Of a stretch of 64,000 nt of DNA, positions 34,801-42,654 are shown one piece after another. The position numbers and the translations under genes were made by a program. Under the pieces are notes generated by a model that had not been told where the DNA came from, ran no database searches, and worked only from the letters and a program-made list of their open reading frames with translations. Origin of the DNA: Albidovulum sediminicola (GTDB lineage Bacteria > Pseudomonadota > Alphaproteobacteria > Rhodobacterales > Rhodobacteraceae); contig NZ_JAOWLA010000008.1 of the NCBI RefSeq assembly GCF_025751575.1, positions 124,001 to 188,000 of the forward strand, read 5' to 3'. Each line of letters starts with the position of its first letter. Positions within the stretch are counted from its first letter, which is position 1.

Positions 34801-37466
34801 ACGCACCCGACGCGCTTCGCGGCGGGCTCAACATGCTTCACTTCGGGCTGGGCGCGCGCGTCGTCGAAGCGGCAGGCAAGCCGTTGGATGACCGCGCACA
34901 GGAAAGGCTCGCGCCGCTTCACGATGGTCTCGCGCCGCACACCGCGGCGCCGACCATTGACCACCAGGTGGTGCTGCGCCTCGCGGCCCCGGCCGAACTT
35001 GCCGGCGCGATGGTTCAGCTGCGCGCCACCGCGGGGACGGAACGCTGGCCGGCCGAGGCCGTCTTCGAGATCTCGGTGAACGGCACGGATTGGCAGATGG
35101 CGGCCAGCATGGCGCTCGAGTCCATCCACGCGCCGCAATATGTGGTCTTCGACCGGCCGCGCCAGGCCGCCTATCTTCGCGCGACCTTCCCCAGCTGCAA
35201 CCTGAAATGCAACGACACCCAGGTGCAGGAGCTTCAGGCCATCGCAACGCCGGGCGCCCACCCTGAAGGGCTGCCGCCTGTGAATGTTGCGAACGAAGCC
35301 CTCGGCGGCCATGTGATCTACGCCCTCCCCAGCCTCGACGGGGCCTGGAACAAGGGCATTCTGGTCGCCGGGGACCGCCAGTCGAACCCGCCGTGGAAGG
35401 CCGAGAACGGGGCGCAAACGGTCGTGCTGGGCTTCCACCAGGACCGGGCCGCGCTGCTCGACGCCGTTGTGTGGGTCGGACACCCCGCCGACGAGGCCCG
35501 GATAGAGACCGCGCGTGTCGAGGTCAGCACCGACAGCCCCGGCGGCCCGTGGACCGACATCGGCCTGCTGCCCGCTCCGCCGATTGGCGAGGAGCGCGCC
35601 GAGCTGCGTTTCAAGACCCCGGTCTGGGCGAGGTTCCTGCGCCTGACCTTCGCGACCGACCGGGCATCAAAGGCGACAGGCCCGGATGCGATCGAGGCGC
35701 TGGAAGCGCGCGGCACCTCTGTCCTCGCGCTTTGGGAAGACGACGTGCCGCGCGCCGCCTTCGAGGCGGTGTCCGGTGCCGCGACCAAAACCCACGCACT
35801 GCCGGTTGGGGGCGCTTCGCCAGCCGCCGCAGTCGACCTTCCGACGGGTGTCGCGATCGCGTCCTCGGCGCAAATAGAACGGAACGAGGATTGGTGGCGG
35901 GTCTTCGTACCCGAAGGACCGCCGCAGCAACTGACCCTGTCCTTCGCGGCGGCGGTCCCCGAGGTGGTTCCCGAACTTCAAACACCGGAAGGCACCGTCG
36001 TGCCGCTGGCAGCGTCACAGACCGGCGGACGGACCTATTCCGCGGTGCTGGTCCCCGGCGCCTACCTGCTGCGCGTGTTCGAGCCGCCGCGGTCCGTGGT
36101 GATCACCTGGGACACGTCGGGCAGCGTTTCTCCCTACATCCCCAAAACCGTCGCAGCGGTCCGCAGTTGGGCCAAGGCGCTGGTCCCTGGGCGCGATGCC
36201 CTGAACCTGCTGCCCTTCGGCGCGGCCGGGCCGATGCTCCCGGACTTTGCGGTGTCGCCCGAAGAGGTGGCCCCTGCCCTGCGCGACATGACCCCCGATG
36301 ACTCGAGCGCCGCCGAAGACGCGATGATGATCGCCTCCCGCGCGCTCAAGACGCGCGATGGCGCGCGCGGTATCGTCGTGCTGACCGATGCCGAGGCCGG
36401 CTATCAGCGCGACCTCTGGCCCGCGCTGCTGGCTGCGCATCCCCGCGTCGTCTCCCTGTCGATCGACAGCAACGACCGGCAGAATGCGGCCATCATGATG
36501 GACTGGGCGACGGTCAATCGCGGCCATTTCCTGCGGGTGACGGGTCCGGCCGGGCTGGCGGATGGCCTGGACATGGCAGCGGCCCTGTTCCGCGCGCCCA
36601 AGCCCTATCGCCTGATCGCGATGCTGGAGCCGTATTCCGAACCGGAAGGCGAAGCCATGCTCTCGATCGAAGCGCTCGACGCGGATGCCTCGCCGGCCGG
36701 CGCGGTCGAGGTGATCCTCGATGCTTCGGGGTCGATGCTGGGCCGGATCGACGGCAGGCGCAGGATCGAGGTCGCCCATGATGCGCTGAAGCATCTGGTG
36801 ACGGACGTCCTGCCGCCGGGTATTCCCTTCGCCTTCCGCGCCTTCGGCCTGAAGGAAGACGCCTGCCTCAACGAACTTCGACTGCCGCTGGCGCCGCTCG
36901 ACCCCGCCAAGGCGGCGCGCAGCATCGGCAATGTGCCAGCCATCAACCTGGCGAAAACGGCCATCGCAGCGAGCCTTCTGTCGGCGGCCGAGGACCTGCG
37001 GGACGCCAGCGAACCGCGCGTCATCGTGCTTGTGACCGACGGGGAGGAGACCTGCGACGGTGACCCAGCTGCGGCCGTCGAGGCGCTTCGCGCCTCGGGG
37101 CTCGACATCCGGGTGAACATCGTCGGCTTTGCCATCGACGATGCCGTATTGGCCCAGACCTTCGCAGGCTGGGCGCAGGCCGGTGGCGGGAGCTATTTCG
37201 ACGCCGGCAGCGCGGAAGCCCTGGCCGAGGCGATCTCGGGTGCACTCACGCCCCGGTTCGACATCGTGCGCCACCACATTGACGGCACGCAGGAACTGGT
37301 CGGCCGGATATCACCGGGCGAAGACGTGATCGTGCCCGCGGGACAGCTGGAAATCATCCCCCGTGCCGTCGCCAGCGGCGCTCCGATAACGGTCAAGCTG
37401 GCACCGGCCGAGGTCCTCGATCTGACTTACCAAAACGGAAGCGGGCTTGTCCCGCCGACCCGCTGA
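31851..37466 (+). CDS. Giant exported protein with PPC-like repeats, discoidin-like regions and two VWA domains
   Basis: An 1871-aa protein with signal peptide MAVIRSLLVAAILACGLPAFA. In order: four PPC-like beta modules opening with E-x-EPND-type motifs at about residues 244, 364, 475 and 591 (the last is EPDD); a linker; two discoidin/F5-8C-like stretches at about 1036-1120 and 1168-1270; and two von Willebrand A domains with intact MIDAS motifs, DTSGS at 1421-1425 and DASGS at 1624-1628, the second with TDGEETCDGD. It should act in the periplasm or outside the cell as a binding or scaffold protein. No protease or glycosidase motif was found. ATG 31851 is the best start for the signal peptide; TTG 31833 and GTG 31839 are alternatives. 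The next gene starts 14 bases after it. Confidence 0.75.
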   Translation: MAVIRSLLVAAILACGLPAFAAGIDDRLQAQKAVLDSAPSLIPGHRLALDTAAMAQGTFAWISVAEDGFYSLDLSTPGSLFLMYFPTSDGGYDGRSRPVVLSEDASNARSARIGPVLLAAGRRYLVAPGGTEAAELALAYESAAPTRGAPGQTASGGTWLLSPESKDLKLQLAIGDGPQVIEVVGEGGLDLSARLDGQRLPPGGLYPWTGGAQAELRVTLPDPGAARPPLVLLRVAAFAGNLDEAEPNDRDPNQLDPDTGATGVLLGGDTDIFKFSLRAPQSLEISIGGDALWPKFTAVLSRDVDGRPVKVLTRESRRGAITMPELELATGDYRLEIQRRDQTPDPAPYRIAVRTAAAPAAGREVEPNDTDLVAMPLPASGAVRGTALPDDQDVFSFSVPDDTEDHLWRVIALDARKLEVRDHEGKQIVGLTADDRRTTADGLALVPGTYRVQVEADGDYALKVMDLGPRPAGWESEPNDTRLTAGLLRFDTPARGTFHHSTDEDLYLFTLAAAADVEIAITPPPEGATYARLFRDGRQWGGDIAFGPEDPTYRYRARLPGGEWTVRVAAQRGSAWSTYILNLSRLPALADAEPDDAPAAARALPRTGDVASSVGGFDHDDQYLVPLPEGSGDGIVVCDTTGEAMQFRVYDWRLRKGELTGDLVTDARAGLMGFAYTPETGGALRLAMESGRGLSHYDCAIRFPPDAWPAASLTEAPAMLQPGQAVQFAIGPDTRQPTLALDLPDGTAGLAGCRSSDGTALGENLVQIGGAEYVRNIRPAGMAWLRARGKAELRGRFSSLVEGELVTCALFTTAHLRRPAEMGPAAPFTVHEEDAPAGEPVAPPAPGIVDLLAREAPAHQPTGALPIGIAFDAPPDLAAYNDMGQSLAFPATLTNTSETEQALDLSVRATDEGWHAAITTETLILAPGASARATIEVTLPPWATPVTDPHIILRADAADDFAAAMTAVPVVAGAIPVNPGPYWHAPDALRGGLNMLHFGLGARVVEAAGKPLDDRAQERLAPLHDGLAPHTAAPTIDHQVVLRLAAPAELAGAMVQLRATAGTERWPAEAVFEISVNGTDWQMAASMALESIHAPQYVVFDRPRQAAYLRATFPSCNLKCNDTQVQELQAIATPGAHPEGLPPVNVANEALGGHVIYALPSLDGAWNKGILVAGDRQSNPPWKAENGAQTVVLGFHQDRAALLDAVVWVGHPADEARIETARVEVSTDSPGGPWTDIGLLPAPPIGEERAELRFKTPVWARFLRLTFATDRASKATGPDAIEALEARGTSVLALWEDDVPRAAFEAVSGAATKTHALPVGGASPAAAVDLPTGVAIASSAQIERNEDWWRVFVPEGPPQQLTLSFAAAVPEVVPELQTPEGTVVPLAASQTGGRTYSAVLVPGAYLLRVFEPPRSVVITWDTSGSVSPYIPKTVAAVRSWAKALVPGRDALNLLPFGAAGPMLPDFAVSPEEVAPALRDMTPDDSSAAEDAMMIASRALKTRDGARGIVVLTDAEAGYQRDLWPALLAAHPRVVSLSIDSNDRQNAAIMMDWATVNRGHFLRVTGPAGLADGLDMAAALFRAPKPYRLIAMLEPYSEPEGEAMLSIEALDADASPAGAVEVILDASGSMLGRIDGRRRIEVAHDALKHLVTDVLPPGIPFAFRAFGLKEDACLNELRLPLAPLDPAKAARSIGNVPAINLAKTAIAASLLSAAEDLRDASEPRVIVLVTDGEETCDGDPAAAVEALRASGLDIRVNIVGFAIDDAVLAQTFAGWAQAGGGSYFDAGSAEALAEAISGALTPRFDIVRHHIDGTQELVGRISPGEDVIVPAGQLEIIPRAVASGAPITVKLAPAEVLDLTYQNGSGLVPPTR

Positions 37467-37480
37467 AACAGGAAGGCCCC

Positions 37481-39835
37481 ATGAGCACATCAACTGTCGG
37501 CAAGAAACTGGCAATCGGACTGCTGGCCTCGGCCATGGCGGTGCTGTCGCCCGGCAGCGCAACATTTGCGCAAAGCGCGGCTGCCGACCTTGAGGCGCGG
37601 GTTCGGGCATTGATCGACGACGTCCGCGAAGACCGCAACGCTTTGGACCGCATCGCCTTCGACCTCGACGCCGTGCTCGAAGCGGCGGTCTGGGACGCCG
37701 ATGAGATCATTGGCTTCGTCTCGCGCGAGATCGCCTACGAGCCCTATGCCGGCGCACTGCGCGGGGCGGACGGCACGCTCAGGTCGCGGGCGGGCAATGC
37801 GCTCGACACGGCGGTTCTGCTGGCCCGGCTGCTGGGTGATTCCGGTTTCCAGACGCGCATCCACTACGGCAGCCTCACCGCCGCAGATGCGGAGGCGCTG
37901 CTGGCACAGGCCCGCCCGCGCGCAGCGCTACCCCAGGATGACACCCCGCCGGTGGCCGACAGCGCACCCTTCGCCTACGCGGCCGAACAGGCCCGCTGGC
38001 TTGTCGGCGAACTGGACGCGGCGGGCATCAAGATTGGAGGACCCGATGCCGTGGCTTCGCTGAAAGCGGACGCTGCGGCCTACGCCTGGGTGGAATACCG
38101 GACGGCCCCGAACGACGAGTGGCAGGCCTTCTATCCGTTCTTCGAAACCCCTCCCGCGGTCGCGTCGGAAGGCTTTTCCAGCGGCGCGGTCCCCGAGGAC
38201 AAGGTTCACACCGTCACGATCGAGATGCAGATCGAGCAACGTGTCGGCGAAAAGCGCACGGTCACGACCGTGGCCGGACCCTACACGCGCCCCGCGGCGA
38301 ACCTCGACGGCGTGCTGATCGAGATCTACAACGCGCCGAATACTGTAACGCTCGACCGCTCTTCGGACGCGATGGCTACGGCGCTGGAAAGCGCCTCGAT
38401 CTTCACGCCGGTGCTTGCCGGCGTGCCCGGCGTCAGGTCCTTTGACCTCACGGGGAACACGGTGGACACTGGCGCGCTCAGCATGGATGCTTTCGGTGCC
38501 AGCGCGTTCTTCAAGACGATCGGCGATGCGACCGAAAGGGCCGCAAACGCGCTGAGCGACCTCAGCTTCGGCAAGGCGGACGCCGGCGATGGCGACTTAC
38601 GAGAGCTGACCGGAGTTTGGATTGCCTATACGTTCACCGCACCCGGCGGCCAGCGCCAGATCTGGCGGCGATCCCTGCTGGACCCCTTGCCCGAGGATCT
38701 GGATGCGGACGCCCGCCGCAATGCGCTGATCGCGCAGTTGACGGTACACCACAGCGCCATGGTCGCAACGGGACGTTTCTCCGGCGACTACGCCGCGCTG
38801 CGGGCCTATGACCGCCTGATCGAGACCGAACCGCTCTGGGACGTCTTTCTTGCCTCTTTCGAGGACAGGCAGGTCGCGATCTCGCCCCGTGACTGGCCGG
38901 GCGCGCCCGACCTTGCGCATATCGAGCTTTTCCGGCTTTTCGACCGGGCGACGGGATCTCTCGGCGCGGACCTCGTCTATCGGAACGCGCCCGCACTCAT
39001 CGTCATCCGCAACGGTCTGAGCCGGGACGCGACGGTGTTCCACTCGGTCGATGTGGTGACCAATCCCCGGATGGCTCTCGACCTGTCCGGGGCTGTCCCT
39101 GTGCCAAATCCCGCCGCCGTGCTGCGGGCCGGCGTTTGGGACACTATGGCGGAGCGCCTCGTCGATCCCATTGCCGGCGATCCCGCCTCCGGCACCGGCA
39201 CGATGTCCGTATTCGCCGCCGCGAAGCAGCAGGGGATCGGGTTTGACTGGTTGCGGGCCGCCAAAGAGACCGAGGCAGCACCGCTTGACCCCTCCGCCAA
39301 GGCCGCGCTCGCGCAAGACCTGGAAGCGGGCTTCGTGGCTTTGCTCCCAGTCGCCCGGCCCGAGGGGCTGGAGTATTCCGCGTGGTGGCGCGTCGATCCA
39401 CAGACCGGAAATACCCTTGGGATGCTGTCGGACGGCCGCGGATCGGAGGTGACCGAGTATGTCACCGACCTGATCCTGACCGCCTACAGCCTCGTGAAGT
39501 CCCTCAAGCAATACGCCGATTGCGAACAATGGGGCAGCACGGAGGAAAAGGCCTGCTGCCTGGTCGAAGCGCACCTGAACAACGTCGGTGGCCTGGCCAT
39601 GGGCGGCATTGTCGGCGGCGCTTTCGGGGGGGCAACGGCCCGGATGTGCGGGTCAATCGAACTTGTGCGGGACGCCAAGAAGGCGCTCTTCGAGCCGGAG
39701 CGGAAGGAAGAGCACTACAACTGCCGCATCAATCCCATGGAGAAGGACATAGACCCGAACGACGTGGTCGGCCCGGGCGGGATCATCGACCCGACCTACA
39801 TGGGCTGCGGCGGCCTTACGGCCGAAAAGCCATAG
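37481..39835 (+). CDS. Exported transglutaminase-like protein, catalytic cysteine absent
   Basis: A 784-aa protein with a signal peptide (MSTSTVGKKLAIGLLASAMAVLSPGSATFA). Residues about 80-230 form a transglutaminase-like core: YEPYAGALRGADGTL, then AGNALDTAVLLARLLGDSGFQTRI, and later YAWVEYRTAPNDEWQAFYP. The position that carries the nucleophilic Cys in active transglutaminases is Ala107 here. The rest is unrecognised beta-rich sequence; residues about 680-784 are Cys-rich (CEQWGSTEEKACCLVEAHL) with a Gly-rich GGLAMGGIVGGAFGGATA segment. It lies 14 bases after the VWA gene (AACAGGAAGG ribosome-binding site), so the two are surely co-expressed. Possibly a structural partner of the VWA protein. 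Confidence 0.65.
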   Translation: MSTSTVGKKLAIGLLASAMAVLSPGSATFAQSAAADLEARVRALIDDVREDRNALDRIAFDLDAVLEAAVWDADEIIGFVSREIAYEPYAGALRGADGTLRSRAGNALDTAVLLARLLGDSGFQTRIHYGSLTAADAEALLAQARPRAALPQDDTPPVADSAPFAYAAEQARWLVGELDAAGIKIGGPDAVASLKADAAAYAWVEYRTAPNDEWQAFYPFFETPPAVASEGFSSGAVPEDKVHTVTIEMQIEQRVGEKRTVTTVAGPYTRPAANLDGVLIEIYNAPNTVTLDRSSDAMATALESASIFTPVLAGVPGVRSFDLTGNTVDTGALSMDAFGASAFFKTIGDATERAANALSDLSFGKADAGDGDLRELTGVWIAYTFTAPGGQRQIWRRSLLDPLPEDLDADARRNALIAQLTVHHSAMVATGRFSGDYAALRAYDRLIETEPLWDVFLASFEDRQVAISPRDWPGAPDLAHIELFRLFDRATGSLGADLVYRNAPALIVIRNGLSRDATVFHSVDVVTNPRMALDLSGAVPVPNPAAVLRAGVWDTMAERLVDPIAGDPASGTGTMSVFAAAKQQGIGFDWLRAAKETEAAPLDPSAKAALAQDLEAGFVALLPVARPEGLEYSAWWRVDPQTGNTLGMLSDGRGSEVTEYVTDLILTAYSLVKSLKQYADCEQWGSTEEKACCLVEAHLNNVGGLAMGGIVGGAFGGATARMCGSIELVRDAKKALFEPERKEEHYNCRINPMEKDIDPNDVVGPGGIIDPTYMGCGGLTAEKP

Positions 39836-39859
39836 CGACCACCCGGCCGACGGCCCGCA

Positions 39860-41050
39860 TCAGCCGCGCAGCGAGGCCGCGATACTGTCGCCGACGGCCG
39901 CAAGCGTCGCGTTCCCGTGAGGCGACAGGGCCGTGGCCTCGATCCGGTACTTCCCGTTCGAGAGCCATATCTGGTGCAGCTCCACATCGCCCATGACCGT
40001 TCCGAAATCCATGAGCGATCCGCCGCCCTTGACCAGCCGACGGATCGAAAACCCGCGATAGCCGCCCGGGCGCGCGTCGTTCGGGACGGTTTCGAGCAGT
40101 TCCAGATTGGCCGCGGCAGACCACGGGTCGTTCCGCACCGTGTCGAGCGTCAGGGTCAGCGGTCCTGGCTGGATCGTCAGGGCGAAGCCAGCATCATGCG
40201 CGCCGGATGCCAGCAGCGCGTTCCACGAAGCTCCGACGGAGTAGGGTTTGCGCTCCGTCTCACGGATGAACCTGGGTAGCAGGGTGATACCGAACACCTT
40301 CAGCGGTCCGTCATTCTTCGTCCAGGCGGAAACGTCCCAGCCTTCGGGAAGGTCCACCGAAATGCCGCTTTCCCGGTGAACGTGACTTCCCCGCTCGGCC
40401 ATACCGTCCGCGACGCCCGCTGGCGCGACCGCATCGGCTGCCGGGGCATCATCCTTCGCGAGATAGGCCTGGCCCGACGCAACCGCCGCATCCGTCATGC
40501 CCGACAACCAGTCCAGGATGCGCTGCCGGACCGCCTGCGGATCGCTCTGTCCGTAGAACCCGATCTTGGGACGGTCGGGACCGCGCCGCATCCATTCGGG
40601 CACCGAATGCTGCATGTCCTTGTCCCACGGCATCTCGCCCCAAAAGACGACCGTGCCATCCACCTTCACATCCTCGGGCGCGAAAGCGCCGGCGGGGACC
40701 GAGCGGATCAGCTTGTGGCCCAGTACCGACAGGATCCTGCGATCAGTGATCGCGTAGGACCAAAGCGCCCCGCGCCGTTGCCAGTTCGTCCAGAGGTTCA
40801 GTCCGCCGGCCGCCACTGCCGCCAGCGCCGGCACGACCTTCGCTGCGCCGGTGACCGTTGCCAGCATCGGAATGAAGCCATCGAGAAGACCGAGCCCGAG
40901 CGCGATGCCACCGAAGGCGAGAAAAATCGCCGGAGCGGTCTGTGCCGGAGAAAAGAAGGTGTCGGGGCGCGGCGCCCCCTGCCAGAGGACGCGCTCGTCC
41001 GGCGTGAGATGTGCCCTGATGCGAGGATCGATCAGATCGACGGAAGTCAT
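39860..41050 (-). CDS. Membrane protein with bacterial PH-like domain, function unknown
   Basis: A 396-aa protein. The N-terminal third resembles bacterial PH-domain proteins (LTPDERVLWQGAPRPDTFF, then two hydrophobic segments at about 40-100, then WSYAITDRRILSVLG), suggesting membrane anchoring with a cytoplasmic beta domain. The C-terminal 160 residues (VDLPEGWDVSAWTKNDG ... ALSPHGNATLAAVGDSIAASL) look like a soluble beta domain and are not recognised. ATG 41050 is preferred to 41056 because of AGGA at good spacing. It converges with the transglutaminase-like gene and lies 9 bases after the small exported-protein gene, so those two form an operon. Confidence 0.6.
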   Translation of the reverse strand: MTSVDLIDPRIRAHLTPDERVLWQGAPRPDTFFSPAQTAPAIFLAFGGIALGLGLLDGFIPMLATVTGAAKVVPALAAVAAGGLNLWTNWQRRGALWSYAITDRRILSVLGHKLIRSVPAGAFAPEDVKVDGTVVFWGEMPWDKDMQHSVPEWMRRGPDRPKIGFYGQSDPQAVRQRILDWLSGMTDAAVASGQAYLAKDDAPAADAVAPAGVADGMAERGSHVHRESGISVDLPEGWDVSAWTKNDGPLKVFGITLLPRFIRETERKPYSVGASWNALLASGAHDAGFALTIQPGPLTLTLDTVRNDPWSAAANLELLETVPNDARPGGYRGFSIRRLVKGGGSLMDFGTVMGDVELHQIWLSNGKYRIEATALSPHGNATLAAVGDSIAASLRG

Positions 41051-41059
41051 GCACATATC

Positions 41060-41572
41060 CTATTGAAGCGTTGCGAACCGGGCAGGAATCACCGCACCCG
41101 GACAGTTGGCGGAAAGGCTGGCGGCAATCACTGGCGCTTGTTTGCGCAGAAGGTCGGTGGCCTCGGTGGGCGAAAGCCGCACACCATCGTGCTCCCCGTA
41201 GACACGGTCGAGCTCGGCGAGCGGTTCGGAGATATCGGGATCGGCAAAGTCGGCCGCCGCGAGTCCCAGCATTTTTCCTGCCTTGAGCGCGGCCACCCTC
41301 ACCCGCCCGAGATCGACCGAGCCGACTTCGGCCCCGCTGTCGGCCTTGGTCAGAACCTTGTCAGCCAAAGTTACAAGAGCCCCAAGATCGGCGCAGACCT
41401 CTTCCGTGCCCGCCGATACCGGCAAGGATGGCGCCGTGCAAAGAACAGCGCAGACAGCCATCCACAAGCCCCACCCACGCCGCGCGGAGGTTCTGGCGTC
41501 CAGTCTTGCGTTCGCTTGTGCAGATCCCCTGACCGGCGTAGTCGCCTCAATGACAGCAGCTTTTCTCAACAT
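41060..41572 (-). CDS. Small exported or membrane-anchored protein of unknown function
   Basis: A 170-aa protein with Arg-rich N-terminus and hydrophobic segment GWGLWMAVCAVLCTAPSLPVSA (about residues 33-54), probably an uncleaved anchor or a long signal peptide. The rest is Ala/Asp-rich helical sequence with two cysteines (VCADL, NCPGAV) that could form a disulfide. No family recognised. AAGGAT lies seven bases before the ATG. It is followed after nine bases by the PH-like gene. Confidence 0.55.
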   Translation of the reverse strand: MLRKAAVIEATTPVRGSAQANARLDARTSARRGWGLWMAVCAVLCTAPSLPVSAGTEEVCADLGALVTLADKVLTKADSGAEVGSVDLGRVRVAALKAGKMLGLAAADFADPDISEPLAELDRVYGEHDGVRLSPTEATDLLRKQAPVIAASLSANCPGAVIPARFATLQ

Positions 41573-41673
41573 GACCGATCCTTACCTGACTGCGGGGGGA
41601 CTCGTGGCTGGGTGCTTTTCGCCCGGGCAGAGCCTCGAAAGATCCGGCGGATGCCGGGCACCTCGGCAGACCT

Positions 41674-42192
41674 TCACTCCTGTTCAGGTAACTCCACCCG
41701 GAAAGTCCCCTTGATCACGATGGATTTAGAGCGATCGGTCTCCAAGGACATCGCGTTCGCTCGGTAATAGACATTGGAATAGAACGATCCGCTCAGGAAC
41801 ATGGTCCCGTCTTCGACACGCAAGTCGTCGATCGTGACTGCCGAGTCCTCGTCGTCATTCGCCAGATACATGCTGACGTAGCCATTCTCGAGGTACTGAA
41901 CTTCGATTTCGGATGCGTCCCAATCGTCTTCGGACCCGAGGGCGCTGAAATCAATAAGCAGGGCCCCGGGCACGTAATATGGATCGGCCTCTTCGGCGGA
42001 TCCCCAGAGGGAGACATCGAACATCGTGCGCACCAGCTGGGTCCAGTCGCTGTTGCTGCTGCCCTCGCTGCCCAGAATGTACCAGACCCGGTCCTCGCCG
42101 TTCAGCGTGGCCCTGATTTCACCATAGGTGTCGGCTGCAATCGCGACATTCACCTGAGAAAAAAACGCTATAACAATGAAGAAGAGACGCAC
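41674..42192 (-). CDS. Small secreted acidic protein of unknown function
   Basis: A 172-aa protein with signal peptide (RLFFIVIAFFSQVNVAIAA, cleavage after about residue 20). The mature part is acidic and beta-rich (TYGEIRATLNGEDRVWYILG, DDEDSAVTIDDLRVEDGTMFLSGSF). No family recognised. The start is GTG 42192. It is less GC-rich than its neighbours. It is divergent from the winged-helix/TPR regulator, with the long inverted repeat between them, so it is the most obvious candidate target. Confidence 0.6.
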   Translation of the reverse strand: MRLFFIVIAFFSQVNVAIAADTYGEIRATLNGEDRVWYILGSEGSSNSDWTQLVRTMFDVSLWGSAEEADPYYVPGALLIDFSALGSEDDWDASEIEVQYLENGYVSMYLANDDEDSAVTIDDLRVEDGTMFLSGSFYSNVYYRANAMSLETDRSKSIVIKGTFRVELPEQE

Positions 42193-42283
42193 GGTAGGAT
42201 GATCCCGAGTTGCTAATCCAACGAAGCGCCGCCACCGAGCGCCCTGATTTTTCTATTAGTCCAAGTCTGGCACCCGATCCATC

Positions 42284-42325
42284 GCGATATCGGCGTCAAC
42301 CGGACTTTTCTGACGCCGATATCGC
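42284..42325. repeat. Perfect 15-bp inverted repeat with 12-base spacer
   Basis: GCGATATCGGCGTCA (42284-42298) is exactly mirrored by TGACGCCGATATCGC (42311-42325) around ACCGGACTTTTC. It lies in the 462-bp gap between the divergent small secreted-protein gene and the winged-helix/TPR gene, about 90 bases from the former's start. There is no T run after it, so a regulator site, an RNA hairpin in a leader, or a transposon end are all more likely than a terminator. The rest of the gap contains the small palindrome GATGCGCGCATC near 42545 and the GGGGGGG ribosome-binding site before 42655. Confidence 0.7.
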
Positions 42326-42654
42326 CGGCAAGCATCGGACCGAACCGATGCCGCCACAAACTGACCGCCTCGTGGCTGACGTCGATGCCGCGCTAAGCGC
42401 GGCGGACCCGAAAGCGGCGCCCAACGCGTCGCCCTGGGGCTCGAGATCTATACCTCGGAGAATGTCTGAGGCGCATATGGCCCGTTCGGTCGGCGGGTGA
42501 TGAAGCGGGCAGCCCCACCGCCGTTCGCAGCGCGGATGCGCGGATGCGCGCATCGCGGTTCGGTTCTTCCCGGACAGGTGTCACCTCCGTTTGACCGTTC
42601 CCCAAGCGGCGGTAAGCTCAGCGGATAGAACCAGACGATTCCCCCGGGGGGGAC

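Noticed and set aside
42210-42500. 96-codon plus-strand frame before the winged-helix/TPR gene
   Set aside because: It runs through the perfect inverted repeat, has no family similarity, and no ribosome-binding site.
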